Notes under the pieces: model-generated | Told to the model about the DNA's origin: nothing | Database searches by the model: none | What the model saw: only the letters and a program-made list of their open reading frames with translations | Source: Crocinitomix sp. | GTDB lineage: Bacteria > Bacteroidota > Bacteroidia > Flavobacteriales_D > Crocinitomicaceae | Length of the DNA stretch: 64,000 bases | Direction of reading: 5' to 3' | NCBI GenBank assembly: GCA_013138735.1 | Contig: WTCE01000063.1 | Span: forward strand, 62,001 to 126,000 | Made by a program: the position numbers and the translations under genes | Shown here: piece after piece, positions 45,325 to 53,767 of the stretch | Numbering within the stretch: position 1 is the stretch's first letter | How the letters are laid out: each line of letters begins with the position of its first letter

Positions 45325-46203
45325 CTATCGCGTCCTTCTTAATAGAACATAACTAATGTCTGTATCTAAATAATGATCTCCAAACCTCAATGTTGGAAAA
45401 GTCTCTTTCATATAATGTGGAGCCTCATTGAAGCACATGATGTAAGTTTTTTCATTTACATGATCATAATAAAAAAGTGTATCCATTTTGGTGCTAAAGT
45501 TTGACTTATTTCTTTCTCTCAGGTCTAAAAACCGAGGTCCGAATGCTATAGATTCATCATCTGAAGAGTATCGCTTATTTTCCCAAACATCAGTGAAAAT
45601 ATCCCAATTGACCTTATTAATTAAGATTTGTTGAACATGTTGAGCACTATCATTTACTCGCGTATAAAATTGATAAAGAGTTTGCTTACAAAAGCCGTTA
45701 CGAGCAGAAATAAGCACTAAGGTGTCCTCTTTAAAACGAATGGCTTCATTTATAGAATACGCTTCCCTCTCCCACTTATCAATTGGTTCATATAAGATTG
45801 AATCTTCCTTTGTCGAATACCAACGTTGCTCTTTCTTGGAATAAGGATAAATTAAATTGTACAATGTGTCATTTCCAAAATGTACCGCTTCTCCTTCATC
45901 ACTTCGAAATCTATATCCTTCATAGCGATACGATTCTCGTCCAGACCAACTCTTATATTGTTCAATTGACCTTTCGTATCTCCAAGTTCCTAAAATAGCT
46001 TCAGCATCACCTTCAACAAGACCTGAAATCCGACTAGTGTCTGCCCTAAAATCATCACAATCACAAACTTTATGCATAACATCCAATCCTTCGGACATGA
46101 TATAAACCCGCCAATAAACGCCGAAAACCATACACGTTCCAGTAAAAAATAAAAGATATTTAAAAAATGGAATTCTACTGATATGATGCCTTCTTCTAGC
46201 CAT
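45325..46203 (-). CDS. Membrane-anchored lipocalin-like protein
   Basis: About 292 residues from the ATG at 46203 (MARRRHHISR), which overlaps the TAA of the SxtJ-like gene as TAATG; the GTG at 46209 is less likely. A membrane segment (about 11-30, FKYLLFFTGTCMVFGVYW) follows a basic start. The outer domain begins AILGTWRYE and contains NDTLYNLIYPYSK and KVNWDIFTDVW. The pattern resembles the products of 4567-5340 and 61270-62016. It is translationally coupled to the carbamoyltransferase module, perhaps as an accessory lipid or glycan carrier. Confidence 0.6.
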   Translation of the reverse strand: MARRRHHISRIPFFKYLLFFTGTCMVFGVYWRVYIMSEGLDVMHKVCDCDDFRADTSRISGLVEGDAEAILGTWRYERSIEQYKSWSGRESYRYEGYRFRSDEGEAVHFGNDTLYNLIYPYSKKEQRWYSTKEDSILYEPIDKWEREAYSINEAIRFKEDTLVLISARNGFCKQTLYQFYTRVNDSAQHVQQILINKVNWDIFTDVWENKRYSSDDESIAFGPRFLDLRERNKSNFSTKMDTLFYYDHVNEKTYIMCFNEAPHYMKETFPTLRFGDHYLDTDISYVLLRRTR

Positions 46204-46553
46204 TACCACTGCTTTTTAAAGAAGTCGGGGGTGAATTTACGTTCAACTTTCACGAAACTAGTACCCTCAATTACCTTCTTTTTCTTGAAGACTTGAGAAA
46301 GTAAACCTATTGGTGTTAGAATGACAAAAAAGATGACTGCCCCAATAATTGGCTGAACAATCAACTGCATTAACTGCGTAACTGATTTCCAAAACCAATG
46401 ATTCAAAATTCGAAATTGCGTAATAGCCAATCCCAATAGAATAAATACTAAAGCTATGACAAGTAATTCATCCCAACGATTGAACCAATAGATTATTCCT
46501 AACAGCAGCACAGTTAGGAGTAAATCGCGATATTGGTTCTTTGTTTCTTGCAT
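46203..46553 (-). CDS. SxtJ-family membrane protein
   Basis: The ATG is at 46553 (MQETKNQYRDLL, 116 residues); an upstream in-frame start at 46652 would add 33 residues that overlap the DUF5989 gene. TAATG overlap with the DUF5989 stop supports this choice. Three hydrophobic segments (about 10-27, 33-48 and 63-85) and the pattern ILNHWFWKSVTQLMQLIVQPIIGAVIFF match the SxtJ family, named from the saxitoxin cluster and often found with carbamoyltransferases. Role unknown. Confidence 0.75.
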   Translation of the reverse strand: MQETKNQYRDLLLTVLLLGIIYWFNRWDELLVIALVFILLGLAITQFRILNHWFWKSVTQLMQLIVQPIIGAVIFFVILTPIGLLSQVFKKKKVIEGTSFVKVERKFTPDFFKKQW

Positions 46554-46705
46554 TAAAAAAATGGATATATAAAGGGCGTCAAACCAGTAACTAGTCCAAA
46601 AATCATGATTAACCCAATGAAAACCAAGATCAAGACAATGGGCAATAACCACATTTTCTTGCGCTCTTTAAAATAGGCTATTAAATCTTTAAAAACTTCT
46701 AACAT
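46553..46705 (-). CDS. DUF5989 small membrane protein (SxtK-like)
   Basis: A 50-residue protein from ATG 46705 to TAA 46553, missed by length filters. It reads MLEVFKDLIAYFKERKKMWL followed by a hydrophobic helix (LPIVLILVFIGLIMIFGL) and ends TPFIYPFF. This is the DUF5989 pattern, found with carbamoyltransferases and SxtJ-like proteins, and similar to SxtK of the saxitoxin cluster. It starts two bases after the carbamoyltransferase stop and shares one base with the next gene. Confidence 0.85.
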   Translation of the reverse strand: MLEVFKDLIAYFKERKKMWLLPIVLILVFIGLIMIFGLVTGLTPFIYPFF

Positions 46706-46707
46706 TG

Positions 46708-48522
46708 CTATTCCTTTTTTTCGAAGATATGATTATTAATTACTAAGATAGAAAGATCTGTATTTTCAAAGCAATCAAAAGCTTCTTTCAATCCGCAAAC
46801 AATTGGTTCTCCATTGCGGTTAAAACTGGTGTTTACCAAGACAGCATCACCTGACAAGGACTTAAACTTACTCAGTAATTGACCTAGCCTTGAGCTATCA
46901 TTATCAACCACTTGAATTCTTGATGAAAAATCAACGTGAGTTATGGCTTGAAATTTTGAACGTGGTATTTTTAAGCGATCAGAAAAGATTAAATCATTAT
47001 AATTTGCTGGTAATTCCTTTCTGAATTCGGGCTTAATTTTATGGACGAATTGCATATATTGAGCAGGATGTTCCACTCCAAAATAGGTTGCTGCTTCTTC
47101 CTTCAACATAATTGGTGCAAAAGGCCTAAAGTCCTCTCGAAATTTAACTGCCAGGTTCAATTTTGACTGCATATCCATTGCATATGGCGAAGCCAAGATG
47201 CTTCGAGCTCCCAATGCCCTTGGGCCAAATTCGATTTTACCATTTACCCATGCAACAATTTTATTGGCATAGAGTTGCTCGGCTACATAAACACATAAAT
47301 CAGAATCGTTTTGAAAAACAAGCGGTTTCAGACCGTGTTGATTGCAATATTGTTCAATTTCTTTGTCCGTAATTTCTGGCCCCAATAATCCGCCGTGCAT
47401 TAAGTCTTCACCGTTTTGCGGTTTTAAACATTTACTGGGACTGTGTACATGATAGACAGCCAAGGCTGCACCCAATGCCCCTCCAGCATCTCCCGCCGCT
47501 GGCTGAACCCACACGTTTGCAAATAAATTACTTTCTTTTAATTTGCCATTTGCAACACAGTTTAGCGCCACACCTCCAGCCAAACATAAATTATCGCTAC
47601 CAGTTAGTTCTTTGGCTGTTTTCGCCATTTTAAGAATAATCTCTTCTGTTACCATCTGAATAGCCAATGCTAAATTAGCATGACTTTGATTGAGCTCCTC
47701 GCCTTCTTTTCTTATTGGCAATTCAAAAAGTTTCTCCCATTTTGATTCCTTGATCATTCGGAGTGCATGGCGGTATTTAAAATAGGTCTGATTTAATTGA
47801 ATGGAACCATCCTCAAAAAGCTTAACTAGCTTAGTTTTTATTGTTTCAACGAATTGTTTAGTTTGTACTGAATCCTTTATTCCATAGGGCGAAAGCCCCA
47901 TTAATTTATATTCTCCGCTATTCACTTTAAAACCTAAAAAATAGGTAAACGAACTATAGAGTAAACCCACAGAATCTGGGAAATGCATTTCTTGTAATAA
48001 GTCGATTTCAGCACCTTTACCATACCCAATTGAAGCCGTTGCCCACTCACCCACAGCATCAATCGTTAAAATAGCAGCTTCATTATAAGGCGACGGATAA
48101 AAAGCGCTTGCTGCATGCGATAAATGATGAGAAGAGAATAATAATTGCACCGCTTGGTTTGAATCTGGATACAATTCAGCCAATTCGCGCTTAAGTTCTT
48201 TTTTTAGAAAGAGTTTTTTTTGACTCCATTCTGGCATAAACTTTAAAAAAGCGCTCAATCCTTTAGGAACATTGGCATAGAAATTCTCTAATAAGCGCTC
48301 AAATTTTAAAAATGGCTTATCGTAAAACACTACCGCGTCTACCCCGTCCAAGTCAATGCCGTACTCAGTTAAACAAAATTTAACCGCTAACGAAGGAAAG
48401 ACTGAAGTATTTTTAATACGATTTAAGCGTTCTTCTTGCAAGGCTGCAACAATTTGCCCGTCTACGATTAAGACTGCAGCAGAATCATGATAATAAGCCG
48501 ATATGCCAAGAATTACTTTCAT
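46708..48522 (-). CDS. Carbamoyltransferase (NodU/CmcH/SxtI family)
   Basis: A 604-residue protein. The start (VILGISAYYHDSAAVLIVDG, then QEERLNRIKNTSVFPSLA) and HHLSHAASAFYPSPYNEA (metal-binding His) belong to the carbamoyladenylate-forming N-domain. LAGGVALNCVANGKL, GPRALGARSILASP and NTSFNRNGEPIVC belong to the YrdC-like/C-terminal catalytic core. It transfers carbamoyl from carbamoyl phosphate to a hydroxyl, via carbamoyl-AMP. Acceptor unknown; sugars and toxins are known acceptors in the family. Confidence 0.92.
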   Translation of the reverse strand: MKVILGISAYYHDSAAVLIVDGQIVAALQEERLNRIKNTSVFPSLAVKFCLTEYGIDLDGVDAVVFYDKPFLKFERLLENFYANVPKGLSAFLKFMPEWSQKKLFLKKELKRELAELYPDSNQAVQLLFSSHHLSHAASAFYPSPYNEAAILTIDAVGEWATASIGYGKGAEIDLLQEMHFPDSVGLLYSSFTYFLGFKVNSGEYKLMGLSPYGIKDSVQTKQFVETIKTKLVKLFEDGSIQLNQTYFKYRHALRMIKESKWEKLFELPIRKEGEELNQSHANLALAIQMVTEEIILKMAKTAKELTGSDNLCLAGGVALNCVANGKLKESNLFANVWVQPAAGDAGGALGAALAVYHVHSPSKCLKPQNGEDLMHGGLLGPEITDKEIEQYCNQHGLKPLVFQNDSDLCVYVAEQLYANKIVAWVNGKIEFGPRALGARSILASPYAMDMQSKLNLAVKFREDFRPFAPIMLKEEAATYFGVEHPAQYMQFVHKIKPEFRKELPANYNDLIFSDRLKIPRSKFQAITHVDFSSRIQVVDNDSSRLGQLLSKFKSLSGDAVLVNTSFNRNGEPIVCGLKEAFDCFENTDLSILVINNHIFEKKE

Positions 48523-48590
48523 TTATAATAAACCACTATCGAATTTATGGATAGCAGATAAAGAAAGTGCGAAATATACGAACAAATGCA

Positions 48591-48598
48591 TAAATTTG
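48591..48598 (+). promoter_or_regulatory. -7 element for the SGNH-MMPL-glycosyltransferase arm (TAAATTTG)
   Basis: TAAATTTG matches TAnnTTTG, 25-32 bases before the TTG start at 48623, so the transcript would begin near 48604. No TTG is found about 20 bases upstream. The 100-base space between the divergent genes probably holds promoters for both arms. Confidence 0.45.
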
Positions 48599-48622
48599 GG
48601 GTCCTAACATCCTGCTTGCTTT

Positions 48623-49642
48623 TTGAAAACTAAAATCAAAAAAATATTTAAATGGGGAATTTATTACCCGCTGCTGACCTTCGTCTGCTTTGAACTAGCT
48701 TTGCTCATTCTTGGCTATAGACGCTACCAAACAGTAGACTATCAAGTAGACATGCAGCCTGAATACGCTTATTTAGCAGATGATTCATTAGGAATAGCGC
48801 TTAAACCTGGCGACTTTTCAATTACATTGAATAATGTTGTACACTTTGATGCAACACATACAAATGAATCAATGCGCTATACGCCGCGCATGGCCTCAGA
48901 TTCTATTCAAAAAAACATTTCATTCTTAGGCTGTTCTTTTACTTATGGTTACGGCGTTAACGATAATGAAACCTTTGTAGCTGAGTTGCAACAAGAGAAT
49001 CCGCAATGGTTTTTGCAGAATCAGGGCGTAATTGGTTACGGCACCGTTCAATCCTTACTGCAACTGCAAACCATAATTGATCAAGGTGAGACAGAAGCCG
49101 TTTTGCTCAATTTTTCATCTTTTCATTTTATGCGCAATAGTCTATCGCAGACTTATCGCAAGAATTTAAAATTGGGTTACGCCCACTCATCAAAACCGGT
49201 TGACAGCATTATGTCTATCTCCAATTTCCCTTATATTAATTCATGCAATTGTGCCCCTCAATTTGCCAATTGGAGTGAGATGCATGAGAATTGGGCAGGC
49301 AGAGAATACTTTGCTTCTATAAATTGGATCCAAACGTTGAGCGAACAATACAAAGATTCGAAGCTAGATGAAGTCGCTTTAACAACCTGTTTATTTGAAA
49401 AAATGCATAAAATGTGCAAAGAAGCAAATATTTCGTTTGGAATAGTTTGTTTAGATGCCACGGCAGAAACCGAAGCCTTGCATGCTAATTTGCCTACAAT
49501 GCCTTGGCTTGACGTAAATTTCGATTTTGAAGACAGTACCAAAACATTTATCCCACACGATAGTCATCCGAATGCGGCTGGTCATCATTTAATTGCCGAT
49601 AAAATTGCTCCTTTTCTAACTAATTTGCTGCTAAATGAGTAG
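48623..49642 (+). CDS. SGNH-hydrolase-like membrane-anchored protein
   Basis: About 339 residues, starting at TTG 48623; upstream, an in-frame TAA at 48605 and no ATG leave this as the best start. One N-terminal membrane segment (about 12-32, YYPLLTFVCFELALLILGY) anchors it. SGNH landmarks are FLGCSFTYGYG (residues 100-110, Ser nucleophile) and HDSHPNAAGHHLIADKI (Asp and His near 313). The neighbour of carbamoyltransferases is often an SGNH protein; here it may be an acyl esterase or transferase. It overlaps the MMPL gene by 8 bases. Confidence 0.75.
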   Translation: MKTKIKKIFKWGIYYPLLTFVCFELALLILGYRRYQTVDYQVDMQPEYAYLADDSLGIALKPGDFSITLNNVVHFDATHTNESMRYTPRMASDSIQKNISFLGCSFTYGYGVNDNETFVAELQQENPQWFLQNQGVIGYGTVQSLLQLQTIIDQGETEAVLLNFSSFHFMRNSLSQTYRKNLKLGYAHSSKPVDSIMSISNFPYINSCNCAPQFANWSEMHENWAGREYFASINWIQTLSEQYKDSKLDEVALTTCLFEKMHKMCKEANISFGIVCLDATAETEALHANLPTMPWLDVNFDFEDSTKTFIPHDSHPNAAGHHLIADKIAPFLTNLLLNE

Positions 49643-51797
49643 AAAATGGTTGCTAGCTTTAATTCTTATAGTAATTGGATTGGGTGCCTATCTCGTTCCA
49701 CGTCTGCATTTTGAAACGGACTTATCAGGTTTACGCTTAGCGGATGATGCAGCTGTGCAAGAGTACAATTCCTTATCTGGAAATTTCCCAAGTCAAAAAG
49801 AAAATCCAATGCTAATTTTAGAGCATAAAACAGGATGGGAAAGTTACACTGATTATTTGCTACTAGATTCAATCACGACCTTAATGTCGGCTTTGCCAAA
49901 CATTCATTCAGTATCAAGTATAACGAATCTTGAAATCCCTAAAAAGGGAGCTTTTAAAGTTTCATACACGCCTTATGTCTCATTAGGGAATGAATTAGAA
50001 TTCAATAAATGGAATCAATCAAAGGGCGGTTATTCTGATGTATTTAACAAATACATCTCTGGAAATCAGAAATATGCGCTACTTTACTTAGAAGGAGAAT
50101 TCGGCTTGAACATGGCTGCAATTGGAACAATTGAATCATTCAATGCTAGCCAAACAATTTGCGAAATCCACCCTTTGGAACAGGCTGTTACAGAGAATAT
50201 AATCCGATCAGAATTGACACGGGAATCATTAATGCTTGGTACCATCTGTATAAGCCTAATCCTGTTATCCTTCTTCTTTCTAACCAAATCACTTAAAGGC
50301 CTTTTTCTCATTGCGTCAATCATTCTATTTAACATTGCATGCACCGTTATTTTCATGTTTATGGTGGATATTTCTTTTAATGTTCAAATGATTGCACTAC
50401 CATGTTTAATTATCATTTTTTCATTTACAGATTTGATGCATATCCTGCACCAACAAACTGAACTGGCTGCAAACACCGCTAATAGTAAGGGTTTAAAAAT
50501 GATCCTTAAAAAGAACTTGGCCAAGCCCATATTTTTAACTTCACTCTCGAATGTTTTTGGATTTGTTATTTTTCTAATTTTATCCAAAAACAATGACTTA
50601 ACCGACCTTGCGCTAGTTGCTATTGTTGCCGTTTTAATTGCTTTTTTAAGTTCGCGGTATATTGCCATTCATTTAATGAGTCCTAAGGAATCCTATATCG
50701 ACCAGGGAAGAATTAATCGCATACAAGAATTTTGCAAGTCCATTGTCAATCGTTTCCAACCCACAAAAAGGCGACTCCTATTTTCACTCTCAATGGTACT
50801 AGCGCTCCTCTTCTACTTTTTATTTAATAATTTCAAAATTGAACTTTCACACGCTGGTTTACTATCCAACCAATCAACTCTTCGTAAGAGTAGAGATATA
50901 ATTGCGGAGAACTTTTACGGTTCCAATACCTTAGAAATTTCAATTGCTTTTGCTGAAAGAGATAGTTTATGGACGACGAGCAGTCTTAATAAGATTGAAA
51001 AAGTAGAAAATTTGCTTGCTGAACTTTTCAATCCATTATACACTATAAGTCCTGCAACAATTGTAAAGCGTAACCACCGTTTTACCGTCAATGGGAACCC
51101 AGATGCTTATACTATTCCAAATCGTATTTCAGTACAAACACGAGCTGATTTAAATGAACGATATGAACAATGGGGCGGCAATCAGGTGATTGCTGAAAAG
51201 AGCAATGTAGGCAGAATCATTATTGGATATCAGCATCCCGGGCTACACCAGTCGCTGCAACATTATGCAAATCTAGACAGTTTGTTTCAAGTCATTTCGA
51301 ATGAAACAATAAAATTCAATTTAACTGGACCTGCCTATTTATCAGATTTTGGCACTTATACCTTTACCCGCAACTTAATTATAGGTTGGCTAATTGGTGT
51401 TTTATTATCTGTTTTATTAATTGGATTTATATTGCGTTCTTTTTTAAAAGGTCTCATTTTATTATTGGTTAATTTGATCCCTTTATTGCTAGTCGTATTA
51501 TTAATGCCATTGTTTGGGCTTGAAATTAATCCTCAATCGTTATTTTTGCTCACAATTTTGGCAGGGCTTTGTGTGGACGATTCAATTTACATTATGTTGC
51601 AAGGTAAAAAGCAAGAAATAGGATTCTATCCGGTATTGGTGACAAGTACAGTATTGGCTGCCGGTTTTGTTTCATTTGGATTTTCAAATCTGACTTGGCT
51701 TAGCCCCTTTGCATGGATCTTTTTGATTGGGATCATAACCGCACTGTTACTCGATCTCTTTATTTTACCACTATTTATTCAATCAAACAAAGAATGA
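49635..51797 (+). CDS. MMPL/RND-type exporter
   Basis: A 720-residue membrane protein with two similar halves, each with a large outer domain and about six membrane segments. TM clusters lie at about 190-340 and 580-715. The typical Asp-containing core segments appear as FSFTDLMHILHQQ near 260 and LAGLCVDDSIYIML near 645 (proton pathway). It belongs to the MMPL/hopanoid-lipid exporter group. It probably exports a lipid or glycolipid, with the partner enzymes encoded around it. The stop overlaps the next start by 4 bases. Confidence 0.8.
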   Translation: MSRKWLLALILIVIGLGAYLVPRLHFETDLSGLRLADDAAVQEYNSLSGNFPSQKENPMLILEHKTGWESYTDYLLLDSITTLMSALPNIHSVSSITNLEIPKKGAFKVSYTPYVSLGNELEFNKWNQSKGGYSDVFNKYISGNQKYALLYLEGEFGLNMAAIGTIESFNASQTICEIHPLEQAVTENIIRSELTRESLMLGTICISLILLSFFFLTKSLKGLFLIASIILFNIACTVIFMFMVDISFNVQMIALPCLIIIFSFTDLMHILHQQTELAANTANSKGLKMILKKNLAKPIFLTSLSNVFGFVIFLILSKNNDLTDLALVAIVAVLIAFLSSRYIAIHLMSPKESYIDQGRINRIQEFCKSIVNRFQPTKRRLLFSLSMVLALLFYFLFNNFKIELSHAGLLSNQSTLRKSRDIIAENFYGSNTLEISIAFAERDSLWTTSSLNKIEKVENLLAELFNPLYTISPATIVKRNHRFTVNGNPDAYTIPNRISVQTRADLNERYEQWGGNQVIAEKSNVGRIIIGYQHPGLHQSLQHYANLDSLFQVISNETIKFNLTGPAYLSDFGTYTFTRNLIIGWLIGVLLSVLLIGFILRSFLKGLILLLVNLIPLLLVVLLMPLFGLEINPQSLFLLTILAGLCVDDSIYIMLQGKKQEIGFYPVLVTSTVLAAGFVSFGFSNLTWLSPFAWIFLIGIITALLLDLFILPLFIQSNKE

Positions 51798-53251
51798 TAG
51801 AGGCATTATTCATATTGTGGTTTATACTCAACTTAGCCTTATTGGTATTTGTTGTACACGAGCTTTACTTGATGGTAATTGCGTTGTTTCGAAAGAAAAA
51901 AAAGACTCCTCAGTATGATCAGAAAAAGCAATATTCAGTTACTGTTCAATTGCCGGTTTATAACGAAAAATATGTTATTGAACGACTCTTAAAATCGGCA
52001 GCTTCCTTAGATTATCCTGATCATTTATTAGAAATTCAAGTTTTAGATGATTCAACAGATGAAACCACTGAATTAATTCAAAAATTTATAGCCAATAATG
52101 AGCGTGGCGCAGTATTCAAACATATTAGGAGAGAAGACCGTTCTGGATATAAAGCGGGTGCATTAGATTATGGACTAAATACCGCTGAAGGCGAATTTAT
52201 TGCCGTTTTTGACGCCGATTTTATCATAGAACCTAGTTTTTTAGAAAAAGTTGTTCCACTATTTGCAGATGAAAATGTTGGCGTGGTGCAAACCAAATGG
52301 CTTCACGTCAATGAAAAATACACCTTATTGACACGCGCACAAGCCATAATGCTGAATACGCACTTTAGCATTGAGCAACTCGGCCGTTCATCTGCCAAAT
52401 GTTTCATCAACTTTAACGGGACAGCAGGGATATGGCGTAAGGTATGCATTTCAGACGCTGGCGGTTGGCATGCCGATACGTTGACCGAAGATTTAGACCT
52501 AAGCTACCGAGCGCAAATAAAAGGCTGGAAATTCGCCTATTTATTCGACGTAGGTTCACCTGCTGAATTACCAGTAACTTTTGAAGCCTATCGCACCCAA
52601 CAGCACAGATGGTCGAAAGGTGCAGCAGAATGTGTTCGCAAAAATTGGAAACTATTGTGGGGGGCTAAAATTCCGTTGAAAGCAAAAATACTTGGCGCTT
52701 TTCACTTGTTGAATAGCTCGGTTTATTTATTGATTATTCCCTTAATCCTATTAAGTCCAATTATATACTACGTTACTAAAAACAACTTAATTGAACTCGA
52801 GCTGTCCCAAGAAATGTCAGCCATTGGTTTAATTACCACCAGTTTATTAATCCTCATCTTTTTTACTGGAAATTTAATTGGACAAAAAAATAAACTAAAG
52901 CGTATTCTTCTGTTCATCCCCTCACTGTTTATGTTTTTCGCCATGACAAGTGGCATTTCTCTTTACATGATTATTGGAGTAATTCAAGGTTATCGCAGAA
53001 AAAGCTCTGCTTTTGTTCGAACGCCAAAATTTGGTGAAAAAGGAGAATTAAAAGACAAGATTAAAAAAGGCTATGATTTTAAGAAAGAGTTTAGTCTAAA
53101 GGCCTTTGAAGCTTTCTTTTTATGTTACGGTGTTTTTATCACCTATATCGCCGTGGTGGACTTGAATTTGATTATGGCGGTTTATGGGTTGATTATTACG
53201 GTTGGTTATTCTTTGGCGGTGATTTTTAATCGGAGGACTTTTAAGGTTTAG
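51794..53251 (+). CDS. Processive family 2 glycosyltransferase (cellulose synthase-like)
   Basis: A 485-residue protein from ATG 51794, which overlaps the MMPL stop (ATGA); starting at 51713 would overlap the MMPL gene. Motifs: QVLDDSTDETTE (first Asp), VFDADFI (DxD), TEDLDLSYR (TED) and QQHRWSKG (QxxRW). These define membrane-bound processive GT2 enzymes. One membrane segment lies at the start and four or more at the end (about 305-480). It probably builds a surface glycan or glycolipid from UDP- or GDP-sugar. Acceptor unknown. Confidence 0.88.
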   Translation: MIEALFILWFILNLALLVFVVHELYLMVIALFRKKKKTPQYDQKKQYSVTVQLPVYNEKYVIERLLKSAASLDYPDHLLEIQVLDDSTDETTELIQKFIANNERGAVFKHIRREDRSGYKAGALDYGLNTAEGEFIAVFDADFIIEPSFLEKVVPLFADENVGVVQTKWLHVNEKYTLLTRAQAIMLNTHFSIEQLGRSSAKCFINFNGTAGIWRKVCISDAGGWHADTLTEDLDLSYRAQIKGWKFAYLFDVGSPAELPVTFEAYRTQQHRWSKGAAECVRKNWKLLWGAKIPLKAKILGAFHLLNSSVYLLIIPLILLSPIIYYVTKNNLIELELSQEMSAIGLITTSLLILIFFTGNLIGQKNKLKRILLFIPSLFMFFAMTSGISLYMIIGVIQGYRRKSSAFVRTPKFGEKGELKDKIKKGYDFKKEFSLKAFEAFFLCYGVFITYIAVVDLNLIMAVYGLIITVGYSLAVIFNRRTFKV

Positions 53252-53767
53252 CCGGTTCTCGATACAATCCAAGAGCACTTCGAGAGCCTCAGTGTTCTTG
53301 AACCACTCGAACTGACGTCTAAAACTTATGACAACTCTGATTGGTTTCGAAAATTATGTGCTGTGCATGATTTGTAATCAGATGGCGATCGGAACTTACC
53401 AAACTGTGTATTAAAGCTTGGTCAATGGGACACGGATTCCCCGTCGGTAGAAGCCTTTGGCGAAGGCCTAACGCAGAATGAGCTGTCCCGACAGCAATCG
53501 ATTCGCTGATTTTTTTATTCATTTACCCTATCCTAAAATGAGCTTCGCTGGGTTTGTAACCCTGCGACAGAATAATTCCCACGGTTTGCAATAAGTATTT
53601 CAGCCAAATCATACGTTTCGCTTTGTGAAAATTAAGCTTAGGATTACATTCCAATAGCGATCGGAACCAGTAGAACGCGCAGAACGCAGATGAAGCCCCC
53701 GATAGAAATTGAAACCAACGGCGCACGATTCGACATAAATTTGAAATGGGATTTTAGCCCTCCTTCC
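53252..53767. other. Repeat-rich intergenic region
   Basis: A gap of 516 bases between a plus-strand and a minus-strand stop. It holds the second copy of a dispersed repeat (53436-53474, ATTCCCCGTCGGTAGAAGCC and on) and the hairpin GCCTTTGGCGAAGGC (53453-53467). GCGATCGGAAC occurs twice (53386-53396 and 53648-53658). It is more GC-rich than the surrounding genes. Two short minus-strand frames are present but show no coding signs. Confidence 0.5.
53436..53474. repeat. Dispersed intergenic repeat, copy B
   Basis: Matches the segment at 11072-11112 at most positions (ATTCCCCGTCGG, AGAA, CCT, GG and GGCCT shared). The core GCCTTTGGCGAAGGC can form a hairpin. Both copies lie between convergent genes, where they may terminate transcription. 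Confidence 0.5.

Noticed and set aside
46554-46652. Upstream extension of the SxtJ-like frame
   Set aside because: These 33 codons overlap the DUF5989 gene, which has strong family identity; the ATG at 46553 is the coupled start.
51713-51793. Upstream extension of the glycosyltransferase frame
   Set aside because: The extension lies wholly inside the MMPL gene; the ATG at 51794 with a 4-base overlap is a normal coupled start.
53319-53726. Two short minus-strand open frames of 67 codons each
   Set aside because: They lie in a repeat-rich gap with different base composition, without start context or recognisable family.
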